NCBI GenBank assembly: GCA_900618425.1 | Contig: UZAN01039641.1 | Coordinates: 62,719 to 126,718, forward strand | Direction of reading: 5' to 3' | Source: Echinostoma caproni | Taxonomy: Eukaryota > Platyhelminthes > Trematoda > Plagiorchiida > Echinostomatidae | Length of the DNA: 64,000 nucleotides | Shown: positions 51,601-64,000 of the stretch, piece after piece | Layout: each line of letters opens with the position of its first letter | Position numbering within the stretch: position 1 is the stretch's first letter | Translations under genes and position numbers: made by a program | The notes under the pieces: model-generated | Told to the model about the DNA's origin: nothing | The model's database searches: none | The model's input: the letters and a program-made list of their open reading frames with translations, nothing else

Positions 51601-52434
51601 GGTTCATATATATGTTTATCACCGTTGAAGTGGATCAAGAGATGCTTGCCAGTTTCACCCGGAGAAGTCCTCACTCACGTGATTGAGATCACACCGGGTT
51701 CTACTATAAACAAACCCCACAATGAGACAACAGGTGAGTATATCATCTACTTCTCCCGAAACTTTTCATGATACAATATGGAGAGGTATCATGTGTAATA
51801 TATTAGTATAAGATTTACCCCACAGAATTGCTTAATGCTTACGACGACAGGTTCATAAACATACAGGCATCGTGTGGCTATATCGGGAGACGTGTTCAAA
51901 GTTCTTATTCTGTATACCTTGTTTAAAAGAACATAAGCATTTCTCATATCTCTATACATGTTAATTGGACTAGTGTTAAGTCAGATTGCTTGACATTTAT
52001 AACTTCGTCTCTCTACAAAATCGGTATCGGAATCAAAAACATTGCTCTCCGGCTACTGTGAGTACAACACCACAGAAGACTTCGTGAGATTTCGTCCAAC
52101 ATCGGGTACGCTCTGGTGATAATCGCAACAAATACACTTAGAACAGATATTTCGGACACGTGTTGAGCCATGTTGAGCACTTTGCAGGAGAGCTCCATAA
52201 TCCGCTATAGATATGTCACACCATCATCAGACGAGGTTTACTCCACAATCTGCCCCATTGTTACTGTCAAGTTATGTATTCTGTTGCATCAATTTCAAGT
52301 AGACGTTCACCGATCTTGTCTTCAGCCATAGGCACTTGATGCATTTTGAAGATACTCGATACGGGTTGACCATTGTAGGAATGTACGCAGGTCGATCAAA
52401 TACCATAATATATGTCGATTGTAAAACGTTCAGT
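48647..52434. other. Upstream of the cholinesterase gene; no recognisable gene
   Basis: Should contain the promoter and any 5' untranslated exon, but no core promoter element could be assigned. Several frames of about 100 codons (49559-49867, 50565-50879, 51436-51771) show no known motif. Confidence 0.5.
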
Positions 52435-52515
52435 AGCCTAAGTGGGATTCGAACCCACGCATGGAGGCCGCCTATGGTTTGTACGTGCATACTCTACCAA
52501 CTTACATGTACAGTA
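52435..52515 (-). repeat. tRNA-derived sequence with perfect T arm
   Basis: On the minus strand a 5-bp T stem encloses a consensus B box (GTGGG-TTCGAAT-CCCAC, 52458-52442). A D-arm-like AAGTTGGTAGAGTA lies at 52503-52490. The acceptor ends do not pair, so this is a SINE head or tRNA pseudogene. It lies about 320 bases downstream of the Penelope-like fragment in the same orientation. Confidence 0.5.
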
Positions 52516-52832
52516 TTATCCCACTTCATTTTGACTCAAACGTTTTATACACCCTCCATCAATACCGATGCAATATTTCATCGCTACTCCGTCAGGGTGA
52601 GGTAAAGGAAATGGGTGTTTCAGTTCTTCCGTTTTGTAAAACAAAATTTGAAAAGAAAAGACCAAATTGCAATACTGCACGATTTACGTCCAGGACGATT
52701 TCGCTGCATCTCAACATGGTGCATACTGCAGAAAATCCAATACTTAAATAGGGATTTCGCATGGCAACAAAGATGAGTAAAATACAGTGAAACAGAAAAA
52801 AAACATAAAAGGGGGAGGGGTAAAAAAGACTA

Positions 52833-53330
52833 TCACCAGGGTAAGGATAAACAAACATAAAGTTCTTTTTGTTGACACAAGGGGGGCTTCAATCGACTGA
52901 TAGCAATCGCTTCTGCAAACCGTAGCAATCTTGCGGTATGTAACTTGTAAATAATTCGGAACGCCATGCTTCGGTCGATCTGGTGTTGCGTCATCAGAAG
53001 ATGTCGAGCTATGGCTGACGACGGAGTCTTGTAGTTTCGACCGTTGATTCTATGTTGCGGACTTGACCCAGATTGCGTCATCCGACTTTGAACCCAATTT
53101 GGAATATGTTCAACAACCCGGTTACGTAACTGTCGCTCTGTTCTGCCCACGTTGGAATTGGTAAATCAGATTAGAGTTGGCGTACAGAGGCAGATGTTCT
53201 TTTACCGGGGGTGTGGGTATTCTAGTTGTCCGATAGACGATTTGGGGGTCAGCTGCATATTGGGTTCGCGCAATTGCCGATCTCAGTCGTTTTTTGAGTA
53301 AACCGCTTACGTTATCACCTTTGAATTTTG
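52833..53330 (-). mobile_element. Penelope-like retroelement 3' fragment (GIY-YIG endonuclease C-terminus)
   Basis: Second Penelope-like fragment, better preserved than the one at 15.6-16.4 kb. A frame from about 53325 reads KKRLRSAIARTQYAAD and later SNLIYQFQ, then shifts near 53150 into VGRTERQLRNRVVEHIPNWV. That frame runs on to a natural-looking C-terminus with RLLRFAEAIAISRLKPPLC and ends at 52833. In intact relatives a short stretch with a cysteine pair sits before the YVGRT motif. Here that stretch is missing and the frame is broken at the same point, so a small deletion inactivated it. No reverse transcriptase part is present upstream. Confidence 0.8.
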
Positions 53331-56300
53331 TTTAATTGAATTGTTTAACTGGAGGTCAAACGAAAACAACTTGTTGAGGTGTATAGTTGAGATTTTTCCG
53401 TCGGATTTGGGTTATTTGGAGCTGACAACCTGCATCATGACACCCATCATGAACTCAATAAGCAACCGATGGGATTATTAGACAAGCAACTAACATTCGT
53501 TACAATCAAAATATTATATAACCGTGAGTTATTGTGGTAAATATATTATGGAGAAAGTAAAACAGAAGTGAATAAACGCGTATTTCTAATGGGAAACTCA
53601 ATTTAAAATGACTATCTGGTAATTATTGATACTCTATGCGATAATAACCACGAAAACATTATCACTGAATCATGGTTACTTTTGAAATTCTGACTCGATT
53701 CGATACCTTACATAGTTTTCTCTTCAAGACACAATAAAATAACCAAAAGTGAATTTTTGAATGCGGTTTTCATATCACGTCCATGGCCACAGATGCTTCC
53801 CAGTGAAATTTGGATCAAAAGTCTTCATCAATTATAATGAGAGGACCTTTAAAAGAAATGAACCATAGCGTTAGTTTTCTATATCAAAAATACAAAAATC
53901 AATAGTCAGTAGTCTAATATTAGGTTTCAGGAAATCAAAACCAACCAGAAATATCAATCATAAAGCTTTATTTAGGTGCATACTGAAAGTAAACTTATAC
54001 TAGATAGACTAAGGTTAGGACAGTTTAATGAGAGCTGGTTTGATCACTTCCTCCTTGACCGAATCCGTTTCCCGTTTTCACTGACCCAATCCACGCATAT
54101 TGATCTTTGCCACTAAGAGATTGAATTACCAGGCCAGGGAAGCTGAATGCCTGGAGGCAGAAAATCCGTCGCAAACACATGTCTCTGTCAAAAGCAGATT
54201 ACATACGATCCAAGAGTGTTTGGCAAGTGGGATCGTTCACAAATCACATGAATTACATGTTAGTTGAGAATTGCAGGGTTCTTCTTGAATACATTACGTG
54301 ACACCAAACAAATCTTTGAAACAAGATAAAAATTCGGTAAGCTAAAGTACTTGTAATAATAATAACAATAATAAGGATCATATTCCATTAGAGTATCTGG
54401 TTCCGCTTGTTTAAAAACGCATTCAGTAATAACGTATACATTGCAGTATGCAATCTGTTAGAGGAATTGCTCGCAAAGGGTAATTACTGAAGGTCAATAT
54501 CTCTTCTTATCAGACGGGGAAGTATACAGGCTTTGAACCTCATATGTCCTCCTTCCAATCAGAAACTTTCAGGCCATGTAACATACTACTATGAAAAGAA
54601 TAGCTCAAATCGAATCTCTCATAAGTGGATCTTTTTAATTGGCTGTCCTTCTGAATGGAATCTGAAAGGTAATTGGTTAAAATTCTTTATTATACTCATC
54701 TCACATACCATGTCCCGATTGAGTAAACTCAATTTGATTTACGAGCAAACAAAATGTCGACCGGTATGATGCTAGAAACTCGACAACGAAATAACCAGTT
54801 TGAAATTTCACCGCAATGTTGCCCAGAGATCTGGATTGCCACCGATGAATCACTCAGGTCTTTTGAACAATATCCGCTATTTACACCAAATAAGTTTTGC
54901 ATGTATATGCCACTGATCAAGATCACACACCACCCAAACCTCACATTTTTAACAAACTGAGGTAAGTGTATCTCACCCCCGGTCGCCTTCAGACCTGTAC
55001 ATGCTACACTAACTCTCATCAAAACAGTGTACTCATTTCCCATGAGGAACCAGATTTTCCTTAAAAATACTAATTCACCAATGAAACCTATTTTCTTTGG
55101 TTTCAGTGCCACGAGCTCAACGGTTATTTTTTGGTTCGTACTTTTGTTTTCTAATCTTAAAATGCATAATTCGATCAGGAACTGTGATCTACTATTGTAT
55201 TTTTATATTTTCAATCATTATTCATCTTGAAACAACTGAAAAAGCGTGTTCGCTCACCGACTCATTTTCTCAACGTCATCAATGGAATATTCAAAATTAC
55301 GTATTTTATTTTACTTACTGCTTACTAATCCATAAGCAACTTGATGTATGCCTAATTGCAGCCATAACTCTGTGAATTTAATTCATTCTGTATTTTATCT
55401 TTGGTCAGACAGTTTTAGTCGTAAAATGATGTTTTTTATTTATTGGTACCGAACATAGATTTTGGCTCGACAGATTAGTCCTTCCGGTCTGGATTGTAAT
55501 TTTTGTACACAATCTTTCAGAGTTTCATCAAAAATAGATTTCCTGATCAATTAAAGAAATTACACGGACATTATACTGTAGACATCACCAGAGGTTTGCA
55601 GAGATTGGACAGCCAAATACGAAGAGTTCCGGGGAACAGGGGTACCACAAACCTTTGTATTCGCAAGCTCAGCGGACACAATCAATGCACAACAGAATCG
55701 GTTAACGAAAGATCAATAAAGGATTCAATTTGTACCCATAAAGTTGCGAAGAAAACGTCAGCAAGGCTATGTAAGGGGAGTTACAGTTGTCAGGATTTTG
55801 TCCAGATTGAAGTTACTTAATCTTATTCAAAAACGCTTCCATACCGGTTACCAACGTTGTCATGTCACTCTTGACTAATTCTATTTGGGGAAATCCATTC
55901 CTCCATTTTTTGTCAAATACTAGTTTCGCGACACGTTTTGCTTTTCATTTTGCACTGAGGACTGCATGGTATTTATTGTTCAACAAAAGTGGATTGGTCG
56001 AGCAGTCAGACTGTGATCTCGACCTACAGTTCACAGCTGCTCACCTCAAGAGAAAACTCATTGGACAACGATCGGGTTATACGCCTACTCAATAGTCGTC
56101 ATCCTACTCTGATTTAGTTGTAATTTAATTGGAGGAGCAGATGTGCAAGCAAAATTAACATTCAACAAAATGTAAATTTGCCGAATTTCTTCACGAGAGT
56201 AAGGCTTAAAAATAGACAGCGGTTTATGCGACTCTTTATAAGTGACATAACCAACACATTAAACTGGACGTGTTACGCAGTGCCATTATAGATGATCCAG

Positions 56301-57899
56301 CTCGTATTCAGAAACATACGACTGCTTTATNNNNTCGATCCATAATCAGAAATTCACTCCAAATAGGTTTTGCATACACTGAGCAATTCGGTTTGGGATA
56401 TGTGGCTTGTTCACGAAACTACACTGGATCAATTGGATCGGCAGATCAAAAAATTAAGCAATCTTGCTTGATTGGATTCGAATATCAGACGATTTGAAAG
56501 ATGCGCTAATGATAATCGAAAATGTCAACCGAAACATCAGTTCAATGCTACGGAGAATTTTCAGAGGTGACCGGCATGGTACTCACGCTCACACGTTCTT
56601 AGTTATCAGAAACGTCATTCCGACTTGGTAAAATCGGCAAAACGTCACCGAACATTAAAACTCAATGTTAATCGAATTATATGCTCAAACTTCCCAAAGA
56701 TTCGAATGTTATTTCATTTTGAGTTTTAGTTAGATCACTTTCATTTTCGTACTTACGATGATTTACTCCCCCTGCTTTCCTAAAGAAAAAGAGATATGCA
56801 CTTATTGACTTTTCACTTTTGGAGTAAAGTAATTTTTTTCACTTTGTCTCACGTGACCAACTGCACATTAGGAAACTGCTTCCGTTTGCTCGATCATCCC
56901 AATCTGTGCTGCTACCGGGATTTCGAGGCGTTCACCCATTTAATCCATTCCTGTTTAGTGTATGACCAAAACATTCCCCGTTGGGTATTTAGTGATTTTG
57001 ATTATTTATGATGTGCGGTAATACAGAATCGGCAAGAGAATGTGCTGGAATTATGATTTAAAAAGCACTCGGGATTTGAACTTGATACTTCGTTTTGGGA
57101 CTCAAGACACGAGTCAAGAGTTTATATTCATGTGTGTTAATACAAGTTTGGGACTAGAGTAGCCAGAGAGATTTCAATAATTGCTACCGACAACGAAGCA
57201 GTGAATTTAAGTTCAGTATTATCTTACCGAAGATAAATGAACATGCTGACCATGACATTGCTTACCATTTTTATTCTCGTTGAAATTTTTTATCATGGCT
57301 GAAAAACCCTACATATAGTTTAAATTGATTCATACATTCCAACAAAATAGGCGTTTATGAATGAGACCAGAACAGACAATAACTTTATCAATCATGAGAA
57401 GCACTGATCAAATTGCTGATACACTGCGGAGTGAAGTGATGGGAACCGAGTGGACAATTCTCCCATTTAAACATCCCTTACTTTCACAAGTATTTACCCT
57501 CTAAATTCTCCTTGTCCAAACTACTACGATCAATCAATCGTGGACAGAAATTGAGGCACCATTTCAAATAATTTTGTACACTGATCAACCTTAGAGAATA
57601 AGAGGAAATTTGGGAAAGGAAGCTTTTTCGTTGAATCATTCTAGAAAGTCAGTGAGTGGTAAAACAACTTCCCCTTAAGCCAAAATAAACTACTTATTAC
57701 ATTAACAACTGCTTGTGTTCCACCATTTATCTACCTGTGCGGTAGGCGATCAGGAGCCATATCACCATCAAAGAACAGTACCTGCTTTCCTAGGAACTAA
57801 CCAAAAGTTCACAAGTCTCTAGAAAATCCTGGGCAAAAAGAATAATCCAAACAAAAGCTGAGACATTATGGAGATCATAAGTATTAAAATTTCACTAAC
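53331..57899. other. No recognisable gene
   Basis: Short frames up to 127 codons without recognisable motifs, and four ambiguous bases at 56331. Any further 5' part of the Penelope-like element is not detectable. Confidence 0.55.
56331..56334. other. Four ambiguous bases
   Basis: Short run of N in otherwise gene-free sequence. Single N bases also occur at 47606 and 63276. Confidence 0.95.
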
Positions 57900-57972
57900 A
57901 CCCGTTGGGTTTAAACCGACGCATGTACACCACCTGTATTGCACAAGAGCTGCAAACTGAGCTACTGGGTGA
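57900..57972 (-). repeat. tRNA pseudogene or tRNA-derived element
   Basis: The minus strand shows the A box TAGCTCAGTTTG (57964-57953) and the T-arm-like CGGTTTAAACCC. The 5' CACCC and 3' GGGTG ends can pair as a partial acceptor stem, so it keeps more of a tRNA form than the other tRNA-like sequences here. The D stem does not close and the B box is altered, so a working tRNA is unlikely. Confidence 0.45.
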
Positions 57973-60900
57973 AGCCGATGGCACTCAGTCTTTGAAAAGA
58001 TCAGGACTTCCTTCGAAGTTACATCAAACGAAGCAGTCCTAGGTAGAGTTTCTTAAATAAGACCGCGGTTTTACCCACACCTTGCGGTGAATTATAGTGT
58101 AATTGGGGTTGCAATATCAGTGGTCACATTCATTTAAATAACCGATCACCAGGAGTCTCCATATTTTATGCAAGCTGAAATGACATTATCATATAGTATC
58201 GATGTAAGTTTCATTGCGTTGCGTTCTCCCTCCATCGTGTATTATAACTTCTTAGCTATAAACTCTGTTTCTCCAAGCATACGCTCACACTTAGAGTCTG
58301 TAGATCAAACACAGTAACCTCAAACCGCGTGATTTTGAACATACTATACCCTTATTTCTGAAACGCCGTCTCCCATCCGGAGTAAGTGTAGTGTTTCATC
58401 AATATAGGGTTTGTATTCCAGGAAACTCGAGACGGTTGGAGGCTAAACAGACGACGGGCAACAAAACGGCTGGGCTGTGGGGATTGGGGACAATCGGGAG
58501 ACGGTGTCAAATGGAATTATTGACAAACAGATCACTCGTGGCAAGGCAGAAGATGCAAAAGGTTTAGTGAGGTGCAGATACTAACACTCAAACATTATGG
58601 TCACGGATTATCAAGCATTAAAATACTCGTGATTTATAGAACATTCTGAAGGCATCAAAATATGTATGCTAATGATCATTGATGGTGTTCCTCAGTTAAC
58701 AAATTGATACATAGTACGTTGAATATCTATCTGATGAACACTTGACTTCAATGATGAAATCGACCCTACAAGTTGTTACTTGTTACATGATCACAATATG
58801 GTTCCTTAAATAAAATCATTTATTTCGATTAGTGGTGGACAAGCTCCATCCATTCAGTTCATTGAAACACGTTTATTTAAATTCTTACCCAAATGTAATC
58901 ACGGATCATAAATTCCAGCCCAGAAACTGTCGAAAAACAAGATCATAAGTTCAAATAGTTCCATCAATGGACTGTGAACTTCTACAATTAAAAAAATTAT
59001 ACTTTTGCCTTCACGAAGCAATCCCACTCATAGTCTAATAATCTTTAAAAATAATACATTGCATTCAACAAAAGAATATTTTCAGATCCGAAGCTTCGTT
59101 TTGTCTGTAAATAATAAGAGAGGCTTGGTATAAACCCATGAGCGATAGTCTCTTAAAACAGTATTGTAGGATATTTACTTCCAAAATTCATGAGTTTGAC
59201 TACTTACATTTGTCAGTGTATTTTGAAAAATTCGCTCGTGCCGTATAGTTCTGTCTTGCTTTGCCAACCCTATGCTTTAAGAATACCTCAGCAATAAACT
59301 TAATCATACTTCTGCATGTGAGGGCTTCTGTATCTGATTGAGATTTGAAATCTTTCCGTGGAAGTAGAAGCATTATTAATTGGAACGTTTTGGGGAAGCC
59401 AGTTACCGCCTCATAGAGCGGAAAAAGAAGTTGACCTTGAGTTGCACTTGGTCACACATAGGTGCATAGTCTAGAGACAGTGCAAACAAGAAATAAGAAG
59501 TCGCTTGTGTCCAGAAAATAAATGAGAAATAGCATTCTCACGACAGAATAGTCACAGATAAATTTTCGATCCTCCATTGAGGAACGCGTATTTCTACAAA
59601 GGTTAGTAAATGAAGACGCAGGTGAACCACTGTTGAATTCTCTGCACCGTAGTGTATTTTCAAATGTAAATTCATCCGGTAGTTTTAAACAAGTATAGCC
59701 GTGCAAAGCAAAAAATCATTTGAATAATGCCGCACATTAAAATCACAGAAAAGAACAACATGAAGAGAATCTTTCCACTACGGCGGAATAATAGAACTAT
59801 AATTATAGTTCAACAATGAAATACATTTTGATTTCAAAAATACTGGACAACGCTTCCAGAGTCTCACTATGTATCAATGACGCCAAACCTTATACAATGC
59901 ACTATCCTGCAATCCGAATACCGTATACCGCAGGACCACGGAGGTGGCTGATTTCTGCTCAAGGGGCTTATGGAGCTTATCGAAAAGCTTTGAAGACTTG
60001 TTTTTCCCTCACTAACAACGAAAAAAATCTTGGAAGTTTCATGATTGATGAGTAGGCGGAATCCTAAGTAGCTTACCTGAACAAGTGCTCCAGCTCATCC
60101 AGATTAACCTGGTTTGCGCCAGTGAATTTTGTTCCATTTTATCGAATCAGAAACTACCCACAACACTGTTCGCATGGGTTTTCAAACTGCCTGTCCATCG
60201 AATTGAACTGGCATCTGTTCAAGTCCACCTTCCGGAAATTCTCTTTTCTGGACAAACAAAAATCACTGTGGTTCACCGCAAACTCTGTTCCAGTTTGGAC
60301 ACTAACTAACTTTCGTGAAAACGTCTGGCAATAGTAAACACCAGCATTGCAGTGATAGTGTCAAAATGACAAAAGATAATGTGGTCACAGTCACGTGGCA
60401 GCCAGTAAAAGCGGTAATTTATCTTCATCCAGGTGATCTATACATACCTCCGTTAGCCATTGGGTAGCTGGTTAAATGGGTGGAAACTATTTACCGAAAA
60501 GAGAATTGATAAACTTGGATAAAGTACATACAGGGTCAGAAATGCTATGACGGATGGCGGGGTTCACTGCTTAGATATCTAAACTATCCTCTATCCGTGT
60601 AAATCAGAAAACTCAGGTCTCCGGTCTTCGACACCGTGATTGTGACACATTAGCAGTCATCCCTGTGACATGAAGACCAGCACATCCCCCTGCCCTTCCA
60701 AACCTTTTACTTAACACACAAAGTATATTCATCTATTTACGCATTCGCTACAGGAAATGCCTTTCCATTTGAATCGATTCCGGCCGATCGCCATTCGTCA
60801 GAGGTAAACTTTGATCCCTAATAAGTGAACGGTTTGTTTGCATATACACCGTGCCCTCATATGCCGTACATTAGTGTGTTTGAATGATACTTATTGTTTA

Positions 60901-63900
60901 TAATTTGAACTATACACTAGAGGATAAATGAAAAAGTGGCAAACCAGATAGTTTAAGCTTTATTCAGATCATATTAAACTGGGGATCCAGAGTTAATGAC
61001 GTGGTGGAACAACCAATCTACACCTTTGGTTACGTAGCTGAATCACCGTGCTCATTTGTATGTCATCAATCACAACAAATCATTCTTTTTTTAATTTGAA
61101 TTTGACTTAAACTTTGATATGCAGTTAGAAAAGCAAAAGAAGTTCATTATCTGTCTCGGAAGCAGAAGTTTGGTTTAACTTATCCGGGTACGCACAAAAG
61201 ACAAGATACACCAGAGGATAAGCAAAGGGAAAACAGCTCTTGATGTCCCTTAAATAGAAATATATATTATTGTATATAAATGGGTCTTTCGTTATTGTTT
61301 TTCTACGTTTCAACAGTTGCACTGACGACCATCAGATATTACGACATACAATAATAGCTACTTTGATAAACGTCAAGTGGTGAGAATCCATTCAGTATTA
61401 GTAGATGAATTCATATAAATTCCATCGCATAGGCATAGTAATTCATAGTTATGGACTAAGGATTTCCATCCATTGTTACTATTCACGCTTCCGTTTGAGA
61501 ACATTTATCACTCACTACTGGTGGCTGTTTCTTATGTATTCCCTCTGTCAAATTCATTCACACATTCTGCATGACAGTAAAATTTGCAGCCGCTTCATCG
61601 GGGCTTTTTCGACAGTCTTTTATGGTCATAAACCCCATAGACCAACATTTCTTTACGCATTTTGACTGCAAATCATCAATGAATGTGTACCCCAGTTATA
61701 AACCATAGCCAAAAGCAATCATTTTATCAACTTATTACTCATTTGATAATCAGTTTCCTTGAAACTACACAGCATTCTATCGGTAATGTTGAAAAGGGAA
61801 TTTGGTGCAATCTTGAATAAGAATTCGCGGCTTCAATAACATGAAACTGTGAAAACGTTTGCGGATTTCAATAAAGGCCTGGCATATTTCCACGAAAACG
61901 TAGAAGTTCGGACGGAAATGTATGTTTCACTGGTTTCATTTGTGATGGTAACTGATATTTGATACGGTATTAACATATGGATTCGTTCACCAAACAGTCG
62001 TTTGTGTTATACAATAATCTTCATAACGAAAGTCGATGCTCATAATATGCTTGCCGAAGTGAGATGTCGTATAGTATTTACAGACAAATTAAAAAGCTGA
62101 TCCTTTATGTGCTATTCTTCTCAAACCTCTCTGTATGGTGTTCTTTCAGCGCAATGGCAACGCATCAGCAATGTGTGCTGTGGAATCGGATTTCCAGTAA
62201 ACTTAGTCATTTCTGAGCTCTCGGTAATTCACTCATGTGTGTCATCTGGCCAGTTGTCTCTAACCTTGTCTGTATGGGATATTTTCTTTTCCCGAAAACA
62301 GGCGCAGAGCTTGGTTGTATTGCTCGTACAACTCGTTCGGTTGTTTACAGTGGGATTCACTTTCTCGTTGCGATCAGGGTTGGTCTTCCAATTTGCCTGG
62401 AATCCGAAAGCGCATACTGGAAGTATTCATCAGCAGTACATATATTCTGTGATCTGCTATAGGTAATCTCATGGCTCATTGAATCTGTACGTGATCTCAG
62501 CATGTGAAATTTAGCATAATGACCATTTTTTAACTCGTTCTTAATTGTGAAATCTTTCCGCACCAAAGATATCTTGTTTTTATTCATTCGTTCCTCTTCT
62601 TCTCCCCTTTGGTCCGCAACCCCTGGCTGATAAGTGTCACCTTGACCGCTGTAGGAGATTGCTTTGATTACTGGCGTATGAGTAAAAGGTTATGGGTTGA
62701 GTGATAGTCGATCGCTCGATCGATCGCATGACCTCAACAGCAAGCATGCCTTTAGGTCCCAAGATCCGTTGTTTTACGCGTGACTCACACACACACAACG
62801 CTGTCCGTTCCGTTTCGCTTTTAACCGTGTGCCAAGCAGACACCAGGAAAGCTTTTCACATCGCCCGGGTTTTTCGCATATGGCACCACTGCCACTTCAC
62901 GTACATTTATTGTGATTGGTGACGAACAGATAAGAACCGGAATTATTCCGATTAGGAAAATATATGAAGTCCTATTATTCATGGGATTGTAAAGGGAAGA
63001 AATGTATAGTTAAAAGTGAAGAATTTGTCTGTTATGTGAGTAAATAAATTCGGTTTTCGATTGGGTCTTATTTGATCCCGGGCAGAGTTGACCTTTGGTA
63101 ACCAACGGGCAATGCTTACTGAAATATTGAAGCTGTTTATGGCCTTGCGGTGTCCAGAGCTTGAGGTTCGTTGCCTAAAGATCATAGGCTAATATCAGAC
63201 TATAAGAACCTTGAGATGAGCGGTGGCATGTTTGCAACTCCAAATACATTTCTCCTGCACAGATTTTAGTAAACTNCGCTAAGTACGCTAGATACTGCTC
63301 GATAATTCAGTGATAATGTTCATTTTTCAACGGTGCAAACAGTCAGCTAGTAGTCCGAAAACGCAGCTTTCGGCAGACAGCTCAATCAGATGTAAAATCT
63401 TTTATTGATTATCGCAGTACATGCTTTTTGAAGGTATGTTATTAGTGCACTTTTCTTACAATGTTCATATATGCAACCTTAAAGAATTATTGCTGTTGTT
63501 CTATGACATCGAAACATTCAGGTAACTACGGCCAAATTTAATTGAAAACACTTCGAGGGTGGGGCATCTTGAGCAGGAATGTGTTTCAGGGCTAAAGAAC
63601 TGAATGAACTGAATTCTAGCTTCCGCTGAAGCTAGTTTCGTACGGAACTTATTATACTTATTAAGCCCGTGAAATATGATGGGATTTTTGGCTTGTTTTA
63701 ATTGTTTAAACAGTCCCACCGATCACATTTGAAATGGAACAAAGTGGCGAACAAGCTCGTTTTCAGTGAATCGTAACCATTCCAAATACATCACAAAACG
63801 TATTATGCTTTTTATGTATAAATCAGTATTCGACCCTAAAAACGCAAACAATTGTTTTGAGAGAAGGAAAATAACCTCATAGGCCATCTGGGGCTGATTT

Positions 63901-64000
63901 CGTCGTCAGACCGAATGTGAAAATCTCAATGATCACATAATTGTTAAGTCATCCGATCATTAGGACCACTCAGAATATGGGGTGTATGGGGGGGGGGGGT
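57973..64000. other. No recognisable gene
   Basis: Short frames only. It contains a GATCG-rich palindromic patch (62706-62728), a CA tract near 62790 and the terminal G run. Confidence 0.55.
63988..63999 (+). repeat. G homopolymer run (12 G) at the window edge
   Basis: Twelve G at the very end of the window. Homopolymer length may be inaccurate. Confidence 0.85.

Noticed and set aside
52560..52610. Minus-strand CTGACGG ... GAAA near the Penelope fragment, hammerhead-like
   Set aside because: The core A9 is G, the intervening 9 bases cannot form stem II, and stem I pairs poorly.
63895..63925. Minus-strand CTGACGACGAAATCAGC resembling a hammerhead core
   Set aside because: CTGACGA and CGAAA are adjacent, so there is no stem II, and no stem I partner was found.
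1..64000. CRISPR arrays, bacterial operons, prophage or integrated viral gene blocks
   Set aside because: No regularly spaced repeats, no Shine-Dalgarno-led gene series, and no viral structural genes were seen; the window is eukaryotic.

Overview
The window reads as eukaryotic genomic DNA from a flatworm, most likely a parasitic fluke or close relative. It is AT-rich and gene-poor. It carries one intron-split animal gene with long introns and decayed retroelements of types common in flatworms: RTE-class LINE, Penelope-like and Gypsy-type. It also holds a tRNA-derived short element carrying a hammerhead ribozyme, the architecture known from the schistosome Sm-alpha SINE. There is no sign of operons, bacterial promoters or viral gene blocks. 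The species assignment is inference.

The only intact gene I can support is a minus-strand acetylcholinesterase-type gene. I could join four coding exons: 48568-47690, 35431-34488, 34175-33970 and 33369-33290. All junctions have GT/AG boundaries and the phases agree (0, 2, 1). The predicted product is 702 residues. It has a signal peptide, the full Ser-Glu-His triad, the choline-binding Trp, all three conserved disulfide pairs, and a hydrophobic C-terminal tail on its own small exon. The first coding intron is 12.26 kb and contains tRNA-like elements and an antisense Gypsy reverse transcriptase remnant.

Region by region: 1-15.6 kb has no recognisable gene, but includes a 461-base assembly gap whose two edges are the same 40 bases. 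15.6-16.45 kb is a decayed Penelope-like element (reverse transcriptase plus GIY-YIG endonuclease). 19.4-19.95, 25.4-25.96 and 30.1-30.37 kb are three diverged copies of one unnamed dispersed repeat. 24.05-24.19 kb is the tRNA-derived element with the hammerhead ribozyme. 27.6-29.95 kb is a minus-strand RTE-like LINE pseudogene. 33.3-48.6 kb is the cholinesterase gene. 52.8-53.3 kb is a second Penelope-like 3' fragment. 52.4 and 57.9 kb hold tRNA-derived sequences. The rest is intergenic sequence in which I see no gene.

The standout observation is the hammerhead ribozyme at 24134-24182. Every core nucleotide is intact, and it has paired stems I and II and a two-base-pair stem III. It lies immediately downstream of RNA polymerase III-type A and B boxes.
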